DNA of 49,427 nt from Acidobacteriota bacterium (lineage in GTDB: Bacteria; Acidobacteriota; Thermoanaerobaculia; Multivoradales; JAHEKO01), in contig JAOTWP010000014.1 in NCBI GenBank assembly GCA_029862975.1, forward strand, positions 1 to 49,427. The letters run 5' to 3'. The translations under genes were made by a program, and so were the position numbers. The notes under the pieces are model-generated. The model saw only the letters and a program-made list of their open reading frames with translations. It did not search any database and had not been told where the DNA came from. This document shows positions 23,467 to 30,713 of this stretch, piece by piece. Numbering within the stretch: the stretch's first letter is position 1; the number at the start of each line of letters is the position of its first letter.

Positions 23467-24723
23467 ATGACGGGGGTGAGCGAGGACTGGCCAGGCAGTG
23501 GTCTTCTCGGCGACGTGCGGGACGTGGTGCGCGGGGCGCCCTGCCATCTCGTCGGCGGCGCCGTGCGCGACCGTCTGCTCGGGCGGGCGGCTCGCGATCT
23601 CGACCTCGTGGTGGCCGGCGACCCGGGCCTCGTGGCGCGCCTCGCCGAGCGCCTGCCGGCGCGGCGCATCGAGCTGGGGGGAGACCGCTTCGCCGCCGTA
23701 CGCCTGGTCGGCCGCCGGGCGGACGGCCGCAGCTTCGTCATCGACGTCTGGGACCGGGGCGCCGCGACCCTGGGCGACGAGCTGGCCCGCCGCGACTTCA
23801 CGATCAACGCCATCGCCGTCGACCTGGCCGACGGCGTCTGGCACGACCCGCTCGGCGGGCGCCGCGACCTCGAGACGCGGACCCTGCGGGCCTGCAGCGA
23901 CGCGGCCTTCCGCGACGACCCGCTGCGCGTGCTCCGGCTGGCGCGGCTGGCGGCCGAGCTGCCGGGCTTCGCCGTCGAGCGCCAGACCCTCGCGCTGGCC
24001 CGGGAGGCGGCCTCTGGTCTCCCCGGCCTCGCGGCCGAGCGACGGCGCGAGGAGTTCGTCCGCACCCTGGCGGCGCCCGACCCGGCGGCGGCGCTCGTGA
24101 TCTGGGTCGAGACGGGCTTCTATCCGCGCGTCATGGCCGGCAGGGTCGAGCCCCGCGCCGCGCTCGCGGCCGCGGCCACCGCCCTCGATCGCAGCGCTGC
24201 CGGCCAGCGCGAGCTCTCGCCCGCAGACGAGGTGGACGCCTTCGCCCTGCACGCGGCCGTCGCGCTGACGGCCGCGGAGGGCGATCTTGCCACGCTCGCC
24301 GCGGCCGGCTACGTCAGCCGCGCGGAGGCCCGGCGGACCGCCCTGGTGCTGCCCCACCGGTCGCTTCCGACGGCCTCGCGAGACCAGCGCTGGCTGCTTC
24401 ACCGCGCCGCGGCGCTCTGGCCGGCGGCCATTCTCCACGCGGCGGCCTGGGACCCGGCGCCGGCTCGCGCCGACGTCCGGGCGCGGCTGCGCCGCTGCGT
24501 GGAGCTCGCGCACCACCGGGCCGACGCCATCTTCGATCCCGAGCCCCTCCTGCGAGGCGACGAGATCCGGCGCCTGCTGGACCTCGCGGCCGGACCGGAG
24601 ATCGGCCGCCTGGCGAAGCGGCTCCGCCGGCTGCAGGTCGAAGGCGCGCTGCTCGACCGGCGGCAGGCGGTCGCGTGGCTGCTCAGCGAGCGCCGCTCAT
24701 CAAGCGCTGATTCAGCTCCTTGA
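23467..24723 (+). CDS. tRNA nucleotidyltransferase / poly(A) polymerase family protein
   Basis: 418 residues of the class II CCA-adding family. The nucleotidyltransferase head has CHLVGGAVRDRLLGR (GGAVRD 30-35), ARDLDLVV (metal carboxylates Asp44 and Asp46) and ARRDFTINAIAVDL, followed by LRACSDAAFRDDPLRVLRLARLAAEL, the ribose/base-recognition segment. The C-terminal half is helical and diverged and shows no HD domain. It should add or repair the 3' CCA of tRNAs; poly(A) polymerase I is the close alternative. Its last 41 bp overlap the pilT-like gene, which runs the opposite way. Confidence 0.82.
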   Translation: MTGVSEDWPGSGLLGDVRDVVRGAPCHLVGGAVRDRLLGRAARDLDLVVAGDPGLVARLAERLPARRIELGGDRFAAVRLVGRRADGRSFVIDVWDRGAATLGDELARRDFTINAIAVDLADGVWHDPLGGRRDLETRTLRACSDAAFRDDPLRVLRLARLAAELPGFAVERQTLALAREAASGLPGLAAERRREEFVRTLAAPDPAAALVIWVETGFYPRVMAGRVEPRAALAAAATALDRSAAGQRELSPADEVDAFALHAAVALTAAEGDLATLAAAGYVSRAEARRTALVLPHRSLPTASRDQRWLLHRAAALWPAAILHAAAWDPAPARADVRARLRRCVELAHHRADAIFDPEPLLRGDEIRRLLDLAAGPEIGRLAKRLRRLQVEGALLDRRQAVAWLLSERRSSSADSAP

Positions 24724-26083
24724 TGCGGTCGCTGAGCTTGTCGATCTTCTCCTGGGAGTCCCGCTCCACCCGCTGGACCTCGTTGCGCGCCTTGTCGAGC
24801 TCGGACGCCTGCTCGACGTTGGCGTGCTTGAGCTCCTGGAGCTGACGGTCACGCTCCTGGAGCCGGGCCTGGAGCTCCGCCGTCCGCGCCTCCATCTCCG
24901 TGAGGCGGATCTTGTGCCGCTCTTCCTGCTCCTCGTAGAGCTTGCGGAACTGCTGGAGCTCCAGGATCTGAGAGAAATCGGCCGTCGAGCTCATGTCTTC
25001 TCCTTGCTCCTCGATCGCGGGGAACATCTTGCGCAGCTTGAGCGACAGGTCCTCGGGATCGGGCGACTGCCGCATGGCCTCGGCGTAGGTGATCGTCCCG
25101 TGCGCCAGGAGCGCGATCAGGGACTGGTTCATGGACTGCATGCGGTAGTAGGAGACCGAGCTCTCCACCTCTTCCTGCAGCGCCGCCGTGTCGCCCTTGA
25201 CGATGAGCTCCGAGATCCGGGGCGTCGAGCGCATGATCTCGAGGGCCGGCACCAGCCCCGAGCCGTCGCGCCGCTCGACGAGCTTCATCGACACCACTCC
25301 CTTGAGGACCTGCTCCAGCTGTACCCGGAGCTGCTTCTGCTGGCTGGCAGGCGCGCTGTCCAGGATGCGATCGATGCTCTGGGTGGCGCTGTTCGTGTGC
25401 AGGGTCGAGAACACCAGGTGCCCGGTCTCGGCGGCCGTGATCACCGTCGAGACGGTCTCCTGGTCGCGCATCTCGCCGACCATGATGACGTCCGGATCCT
25501 GGCGCACGGCGTTGCGCAGCGCCTCCGCGAAGCTCGGCGTGTCCGTGCCCACCTCGCGCTGGGAGATCGAGGCGACGTCGTCGAGGAAGAGGAACTCGAT
25601 GGGGTCTTCGATCGTGATCACGTGCGCCGAGCGCCGGCGGGCGATCCGGTTGATCAGGGCGGCCAGGGTGGTCGACTTGCCGCTGCCCGTCGGCCCCGTG
25701 ATCAGCACCAGGCCCATCGGCAGGTCGCAGAGCTCCATCAGCACGTCCGGCAGCCCCAGCTCGGAGAGCTCCTGGACCTCGATCGGGATGCGGCGGAAGG
25801 TGGCGGTCACCGTTCCGCGCTGCATGAAGACGCTGCCGCGGAAACGCGCCAGGCCGCGCACCCCGTGGCCGATGTCGACCGCCAGCCGCTCCGCCAGCTT
25901 GGTCTTTTGCGCCGGGCTCAAGATCGACTCCACCATGGCCTGGATCTGGTCGGGCGTCAGGGCGTCGGAATCGATCGGCATGAGCCGGCCGTGCACCCGC
26001 AGGAGCGGCGGCCGCATCGGCTTCAGATGGAGGTCCGAAGCCCCCCGGTCCGCCATGAGGCGGAGCAGCTGGTCCAGTTGCAT
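24683..26083 (-). CDS. PilT/PilU-like twitching ATPase with a C-terminal coiled coil
   Basis: 466 residues, longer than the 340-380 usual for PilT. The ATPase core is complete: Walker A GPTGSGKST (130-138), Asp box VITIEDPIEFLF, Walker B DPDVIMVGEMRD (196-207) and His box AAETGHLVFSTLHT (217-230). From about residue 375 the sequence becomes a charged heptad-rich coiled coil (RKLYEEQEERHKIRLTEME, then QELKHANVEQASELDKARN) not found in standard PilT. The protein would power pilus retraction at the inner membrane. No other pilus gene is beside it. The tail lies in the region overlapping the cca-like gene. It shares the strand of lexA, which ends 84 bp upstream. Confidence 0.88.
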   Translation of the reverse strand: MQLDQLLRLMADRGASDLHLKPMRPPLLRVHGRLMPIDSDALTPDQIQAMVESILSPAQKTKLAERLAVDIGHGVRGLARFRGSVFMQRGTVTATFRRIPIEVQELSELGLPDVLMELCDLPMGLVLITGPTGSGKSTTLAALINRIARRRSAHVITIEDPIEFLFLDDVASISQREVGTDTPSFAEALRNAVRQDPDVIMVGEMRDQETVSTVITAAETGHLVFSTLHTNSATQSIDRILDSAPASQQKQLRVQLEQVLKGVVSMKLVERRDGSGLVPALEIMRSTPRISELIVKGDTAALQEEVESSVSYYRMQSMNQSLIALLAHGTITYAEAMRQSPDPEDLSLKLRKMFPAIEEQGEDMSSTADFSQILELQQFRKLYEEQEERHKIRLTEMEARTAELQARLQERDRQLQELKHANVEQASELDKARNEVQRVERDSQEKIDKLSDRIKELNQRLMSGAR

Positions 26084-26167
26084 GACCTACGGATACTAGC
26101 GCAGGTGAGATCCGCGCGTGCCGTGGAGCGCGCCACATGGAGCGCACGGGAGGGGCGAATCGACCGC

Positions 26168-26791
26168 TCAGTAGCGCCGCATGAGACCGACGACGACCCC
26201 CTGCACCCGGAGGTCGCGGGCCGCCACCCAGATGGGCTGCACGTGGGCGGCCGACGGCTGCAGCCGGACGCGGTCTCCCTCCGGGAAGTAGCGCTTCAGG
26301 GTCGCCTCGTCGCCCACGAGAGCCACCACCATGTCTCCCACCGCGGCCTCCGAGCGCTGCCTGACGACGACGAAGTCGCCGTCGTGGATCCCCTCGTCGA
26401 TCATCGAGTCGCCGGCGACTCGCAGCACGTAGTGCTGATCGACGGGCCCGCCGAGCAGCTGGCGCGGCACCGGCACCCGCTCGTCGCCGGCCACCGCCTC
26501 GATGGGGCGGCCCGCCGCGATCCGGCCGAAGAACGGCAGGTCCGGCTCTTCGGCGGCTTCCAGGAAGCGCGTCGCCCGCAGGGAAAGCTCGAGACCCCGC
26601 TTCTGGTGGTCGTGCCGGCGCACGTAGCCCTTGCGCTCGAGCAGCTTGAGGTGCTTGTGGGCCGTGCCGTAGGACGAGAAGCCGAACCGGTCGCAGATCT
26701 CGCGATGGGTCGGAGACACGCCCTCGCGGCGCTTGAACGCCGCGAGAAACTCCAGGATCTCCTTCTGGCGTCGGGTCAGGAAGTTCTCCAT
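26168..26791 (-). CDS. lexA: LexA-family SOS repressor
   Basis: 207 residues. The winged helix-turn-helix (1-65) opens with LTRRQKEILEFLAAF and has SPTHREICDRFGFSSYGTAHKHLKLLERKGYV. The autocleavage site is Ala93-Gly94 (RIAAGRP), with the catalytic pair Ser129 (VAGDSM) and Lys166 (EATLKRY). All features needed for RecA-stimulated self-cleavage are present. The HTH loop differs from E. coli LexA, so it will read another operator. The gene is divergent from the bactofilin operon. A TAAGGT box lies six bases from its ATG. Confidence 0.93.
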   Translation of the reverse strand: MENFLTRRQKEILEFLAAFKRREGVSPTHREICDRFGFSSYGTAHKHLKLLERKGYVRRHDHQKRGLELSLRATRFLEAAEEPDLPFFGRIAAGRPIEAVAGDERVPVPRQLLGGPVDQHYVLRVAGDSMIDEGIHDGDFVVVRQRSEAAVGDMVVALVGDEATLKRYFPEGDRVRLQPSAAHVQPIWVAARDLRVQGVVVGLMRRY

Positions 26792-26797
26792 GCCCGC

Positions 26798-26824
26798 ACC
26801 TTAGGTGAAAACGAGCCGTAAGAC
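26798..26824 (-). promoter_or_regulatory. Candidate lexA promoter with partial dyad (possible autoregulatory site)
   Basis: On the reverse strand TTGTCT (26821-26826 side) and TAAGGT (26798-26803) are 17 bp apart. The same stretch contains CTTA and TAAG as an imperfect inverted pair about 15 bp apart. LexA normally represses its own gene, so an operator is expected here, but I cannot confirm the site without other SOS genes for comparison. Confidence 0.3.
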
Positions 26825-26912
26825 AAGAGCCGCTGCCGGCGTGACCGGCCCGCGAGCAGCCGCGAGGCGATGCCGGCGGCCGGCCGCGGGCGCGGCCCTG
26901 CCGGTCACTACC

Positions 26913-26941
26913 TTGACTTGGGCTGACGGCTTCCGTACCTT
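26913..26941 (+). promoter_or_regulatory. Promoter of the bactofilin-M16 operon
   Basis: TTGACT (26913-26918), 17 bp, TACCTT (26936-26941). The predicted start near 26948 leaves a leader of about 28 nt with GGGAGGA upstream of the bactofilin ATG. The -35 box is good, the -10 box weak. Confidence 0.5.
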
Positions 26942-26975
26942 GTGGCCTCCAGAGCCCGCCGGGAGGACCGTAGAG

Positions 26976-27332
26976 ATGACAGACGCCCAGACTGCCACCA
27001 TCGGCGCTTCGACCTTCGTCAAGGGGAGGATCGAGGGCACGGACGATCTCGTGATCCGCGGCCGCGTGGAAGGCACCGTGAAGCTGCCCGAGAACCGCGT
27101 CCTCGTCGCCCCGGGGAGCCGCGTCAAGGCCGACATCACGGCCCGCTCGATCCAGGTCGAGGGCCGCGTCGAGGGCCGGCTCACCGGCGGCTCGGACGTC
27201 ACGGTGCGCAGCGGCGGCCAGGTCCAGGGCGACATCCTCGCGCCGCGAGTCACGCTCGACAACGGCGCGCGCTTCTCGGGCAACGTCGACATGGAGCAGC
27301 TGCCCTCCAAGTCGAGGCCGGCCAAGGCCTGA
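26976..27332 (+). CDS. Bactofilin (polymer-forming cytoskeletal protein)
   Basis: 118 residues. The central part is a run of short beta-strand repeats of the bactofilin type (GTDDLVIRGRVEGTVKL, VKADITARSIQVEGRVEGRL, VRSGGQVQGDILAPRVTLDNGARFSGNVDM), which fold into a right-handed beta helix that polymerises without nucleotide. The N-terminal tail is short and the C-terminal tail (SKSRPAKA) basic. Bactofilins position cell-wall enzymes or pili, and a PilT-like ATPase and a cell-wall amidase are close by in this window. ATG at 26976, after GGGAGGACC. It heads the rightward operon. Confidence 0.9.
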   Translation: MTDAQTATIGASTFVKGRIEGTDDLVIRGRVEGTVKLPENRVLVAPGSRVKADITARSIQVEGRVEGRLTGGSDVTVRSGGQVQGDILAPRVTLDNGARFSGNVDMEQLPSKSRPAKA

Positions 27333-27338
27333 GGCTCG

Positions 27339-27950
27339 ATGCACCGGCCGATGCCGCCCGCGGTCGGGCTCGACGAGCCGCACTCGACGCTCGGCCTCAA
27401 GGAGCTGCTCAGGGGCCTGCCGTCGGATCGCCGGCACTCGGTGCTCGATCTCGGACCGGCCAGCAGCGGCAACGTCCAGTTCTTCTCCAGCCACTCGTGC
27501 CGGCTCTACATCGCGGACCTCTTCCACACCATGCGCCAGCGCGGCGGCCCGCCGCCGGAGCAGGCCATCCCGTTCGGGCGCGAGATCGAGGCCACCCTTC
27601 CCGCCGGCTCGTTCGACCTCATCCTGTGCTGGGATCTTCTCAACTACCTCTCGAGGGACCAGATGCAGATCCTGGGCCGCCACCTGGCGAGCCGGAGTCA
27701 CCCCGGGAGCAGGCTCTTCGCCCTGATCGCGCCCCACGGCGAGATCCCGGAGCGGCCGCAGCGGTTCGAGATCCTGTCGCCGGACTCCGTCCGCTACTCG
27801 AGCCGGTCGACGGCGCACCGGCCCGCTCCCGGCTACCGCGAGCCGGAGCTCAACCGCTGGATGGCACCGTTCGCCGTCGAGAGCTCGTTCCTGCTGCGGC
27901 ACGGAATCCAGGAGTACATCCTGGTGCACAAGCCGGCCGCCGCCTCGTGA
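27339..27950 (+). CDS. Class I SAM-dependent methyltransferase-like protein
   Basis: 203 residues. HSVLDLGPASSGNVQFFS resembles the SAM-binding motif I, and GSFDLILCWDLLNYLSRDQM is the typical motif II/III region with the following helix. Residues 145-200 hold no known motif. It begins 6 bp after the bactofilin stop and is 22 bp from the M16 gene, so it is within the operon. The glycine-rich loop has LGPASSG rather than the common GxGxG, so methyl transfer is likely but not certain. Substrate unknown. Confidence 0.7.
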   Translation: MHRPMPPAVGLDEPHSTLGLKELLRGLPSDRRHSVLDLGPASSGNVQFFSSHSCRLYIADLFHTMRQRGGPPPEQAIPFGREIEATLPAGSFDLILCWDLLNYLSRDQMQILGRHLASRSHPGSRLFALIAPHGEIPERPQRFEILSPDSVRYSSRSTAHRPAPGYREPELNRWMAPFAVESSFLLRHGIQEYILVHKPAAAS

Positions 27951-27972
27951 GCCGGCCTCCGGCGCGCAGCTC

Positions 27973-29265
27973 ATGATCCATCGGCATCTCGACTTTCCTT
28001 TCGTCAGGCATCGGCTGGCCAACGGCCTGGAGGTCGTCCTGCAGCCCGATTCGCGCCTGCCGCTGGTGACGGTCGACCTCTGGTACCACGTGGGCTCGAA
28101 GAACGAGCGGCCGGGAAAGACAGGCTTCGCCCATCTCTTCGAGCACATGCTCTTCCAGGGCAGCGCCAACGTCGACACCAACGGTCACTTCACCCACTTG
28201 CAGAAGATCGGAGGGGTGGCCAACGGCTCCACCTCGCACGACCGCACGAACTACTACGAGACGGTCCCCGCCCACCACCTGGAGCTGGCCCTGTGGCTGG
28301 AGGCGGACCGGATGGGCTTCCTGCTGCCCGCGATGACCTCCGCGAAGCTCGAGAACCAGCGCGAGGTGGTCATGAACGAGCGCCGCCAGCGCGTCGACAA
28401 CCAGCCCTACGGCCGGGCGTTCGAGACCCTCAACGAGCTGCTCTTCCCCGCCGGCCATCCCTATCACTGGCCGGTCATCGGCACCATGGAGGACATCGCC
28501 GCGGCGACGCTCGCCGACGTCACGGCCTTCTTCGAGGCCCACTACCGGCCGAACAACGCCGTGCTCACGCTGGTCGGCGACTTCCATCCCGACTCCGCGC
28601 TGGCCCTCGTCGAGAAGTACTTCGCGGACATCCCAGGCGGCGATCCGCCGCCCCCCGTCGCGACGCCGGCGGCGAGCCACGCCGGCGAGCGCCGCGCCGT
28701 GCTCGAGGACGCGGTTCGGCTGCCGAGAGTCTACGCCGCCTACCGCGTCCCGCCGTTCGGCACCTCCGCCTGGACGGCGGCCGACGTGCTCGCCACGGCG
28801 CTGGCGAGCGGCAAGTCGAGCCCCATGTACCGCGACCTGGTCTACGGGCGCCAGATCGCCCAGAACGTGTCGGTGGCCGCGCTCCCCACCGAGCTCGAGG
28901 GCAGCCTCGTCGTGGCCGCCACGGGCCACCCGGAGACGGATCCCGACGAGCTGCTCGGCGCCCTGGACGAGCACCTCGAGCGAGCCCGGCGTGAAGCTCT
29001 CGCCGCGCGCGATCTCGAGCGCTGCCGCAACGGCTTGCTCACCGCCTACGTGGAGCAGCTCCAGCGCTTCGACCTGCGAGCCGACATCCTCGCCCAGGCG
29101 ACGACGCTGCTGGGAGAGCCCGGCCGCTACGCGGACCGGCTGCTCGAGTACTCGCGGGTCTCTCCCGAGGACATCCGCGCCTTCGCCGCCGCGACGCTGG
29201 CGCCCGAGGACAGGGCCGTCGTCACCGTCGTTCCGAGGGCGGATCCCGGGCGGCGCCGGACGTGA
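27973..29265 (+). CDS. M16-family zinc metallopeptidase (catalytic subunit)
   Basis: 430 residues. The inverted zinc site HLFEH lies at 54-58 (GFAHLFEHMLF), with His54, Glu57 and His58 as ligands and base. The third ligand is probably Glu136 in REVVMNERRQR. YETVPAHHLELALWLEADRM and the C-terminal half belong to the M16B (processing-peptidase-like) fold. No signal peptide is evident, so it is likely cytoplasmic or exported by another route. The next gene encodes a second M16-fold protein without the site and overlaps it by 4 bp (GTGA, 29262-29265). The two would form the heterodimer usual in M16B proteases. Confidence 0.9.
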   Translation: MIHRHLDFPFVRHRLANGLEVVLQPDSRLPLVTVDLWYHVGSKNERPGKTGFAHLFEHMLFQGSANVDTNGHFTHLQKIGGVANGSTSHDRTNYYETVPAHHLELALWLEADRMGFLLPAMTSAKLENQREVVMNERRQRVDNQPYGRAFETLNELLFPAGHPYHWPVIGTMEDIAAATLADVTAFFEAHYRPNNAVLTLVGDFHPDSALALVEKYFADIPGGDPPPPVATPAASHAGERRAVLEDAVRLPRVYAAYRVPPFGTSAWTAADVLATALASGKSSPMYRDLVYGRQIAQNVSVAALPTELEGSLVVAATGHPETDPDELLGALDEHLERARREALAARDLERCRNGLLTAYVEQLQRFDLRADILAQATTLLGEPGRYADRLLEYSRVSPEDIRAFAAATLAPEDRAVVTVVPRADPGRRRT

Positions 29266-30632
29266 GCTTCGACCGCTCGCTCCCGCCGCCGCCCGCGGCC
29301 GTCCGCCCGTTCCGGTTCGGCCGCTGGGAGAGCCCGCGCCTCGAGGGCGGGCCGCGGATCATGGTCCTGCGCGAGCCCGGGGTGCCGCTCGTCCACCTCG
29401 AGATCGTCCTCGGGATCGGCGCCGACCGCGACCCGGTCGACCGCCGGGGCCTGACGGCGCTCGGCGCCGGACTGCTCGACGAAGGCACCGCCGGCCTCGA
29501 CGCCCTCGCGATCGCCGGCACGGTCGAGCAGCTCGGGGCGTCCCTCGAGACGGCGGCGGACTGGGACGGGGTCTACGTCGCGATCTCCTCGCTCTCCGAG
29601 CACCTGCCTGCCCTCTTGGAGCTGGGCGCCGAGATCGCCCTGCGCCCCAGCCTCCCCGCCGGCGAGCTCGAGCGCCTGCGGCGCCTGCGGCTCGCCGAGC
29701 TGGCCCATCGCGCCAGCCAGCCGGACTTCGTCGCCGGCGTGCACGCCGTCGGCCTGGTCTACGGCCCGGATCACCCGTATGGCGCCAGCCTGCTCGGCAC
29801 CGCCGAGGGGGTGGCGGCGATCGACGCCGGGGAGGTGCGAGCCTGGCACGCGGCGCGGGCGCGCCCCGAGCTGACGACCCTCGTGGCCGTCGGGGACACC
29901 AGTGCAGAGGAGATCGTCGCCCTGGCTCGCGAGCATTTCGCCGGGTGGCCCGGCGGGGCCGCGGCCCTGCCGCCACGCCCGCCCGAGCCGCCGGCGGCGC
30001 CCTCTCGGCGGGTCCTCGTCGTCGATCGCCCGGGGGCCGACCAGACCGAGCTGCGCATCGCCCGCATCGGGCCGGCGCGCGGCGCTCCCGAGTACCTCGC
30101 CGCGCGGCTGGCGAACCTGCTGCTCGGAGGCAAGTTCACGAGCCGCTTGAACCTCAACCTGCGCGAGCGCCTCGGCATCACCTACGGCGTCCACAGCACG
30201 CTGGGCGGGCGGCGCGGACGCGGGCCGTTCAGCGTCAGCTGCGCCCTCGACACCGAGGCGGCCGGCCGCGGCGTCGGCGAGATCCTCGCCGAGATGGACC
30301 GCATGGCGAGCGCGCCGCCCCCCGCCGAGGAGCTCGAGGACGGCAAGAGCTACCTCACGGGGACGTTCCCCTATCGGCTGCAGAGCCTCGACGGCCTCGC
30401 CGACCACCTCGCGACGGTCGCGATCTACGATCGACCCGACGACTACTTCGACAGCCTGCCGGGGAGGATCGCGAGCCTCACCGCGGAGGACGTCGCGCGC
30501 AGCGCCGCGGACCTGCTGCGCACCGACGATCTGGCGATCGTGGCCGTCGGACCCGCGGCGCGGCTGGCCCGGCAGCTCGAGCCCTTCGGAGCCCTCGAGG
30601 TCCGCTCCGATCCGGCCTCTCCGAGCTCCTGA
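29262..30632 (+). CDS. M16-family non-catalytic partner protein
   Basis: 456 residues with the same two-repeat M16 fold (GLTALGAGLLDEGTAGLDALAIAGTVEQLGA, ARLANLLLGGKFTSRLNLNLRERLGITYGVHS). The HxxEH zinc motif is replaced by LGAGLLDEG, so it cannot bind zinc. The LGG.F.SRLN.NLRE motif is the classical C-terminal signature that contacts substrate (R/Y pair). It is expected to pair with the upstream subunit as alpha- and beta-MPP do. The GTG start overlaps the catalytic gene's stop by four bases. The last gene of the operon. Confidence 0.88.
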   Translation: MSFDRSLPPPPAAVRPFRFGRWESPRLEGGPRIMVLREPGVPLVHLEIVLGIGADRDPVDRRGLTALGAGLLDEGTAGLDALAIAGTVEQLGASLETAADWDGVYVAISSLSEHLPALLELGAEIALRPSLPAGELERLRRLRLAELAHRASQPDFVAGVHAVGLVYGPDHPYGASLLGTAEGVAAIDAGEVRAWHAARARPELTTLVAVGDTSAEEIVALAREHFAGWPGGAAALPPRPPEPPAAPSRRVLVVDRPGADQTELRIARIGPARGAPEYLAARLANLLLGGKFTSRLNLNLRERLGITYGVHSTLGGRRGRGPFSVSCALDTEAAGRGVGEILAEMDRMASAPPPAEELEDGKSYLTGTFPYRLQSLDGLADHLATVAIYDRPDDYFDSLPGRIASLTAEDVARSAADLLRTDDLAIVAVGPAARLARQLEPFGALEVRSDPASPSS

Positions 30633-30669
30633 TCGGGCTCCGCGGAGACCTTCGAGAGCCGGCAATCCT

Positions 30670-30678
30670 TGGTATAGT
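30670..30678 (+). promoter_or_regulatory. Extended -10 promoter of the EF-G-like gene
   Basis: TGG directly precedes TATAGT (30673-30678), one base from consensus, giving an extended -10 element. No -35 match stands upstream. Transcription would start near 30685, about 29 nt before the ATG, which has a GGGAGGAAG ribosome site. Confidence 0.6.
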
Positions 30679-30713
30679 CTGCGCCCTGCGAACCGACGGG
30701 AGGAAGACGCCGC

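Noticed and set aside
24287-26821. Long forward frame across the pilT-like and lexA genes
   Set aside because: Antisense to two well-supported genes; biased low-complexity translation.
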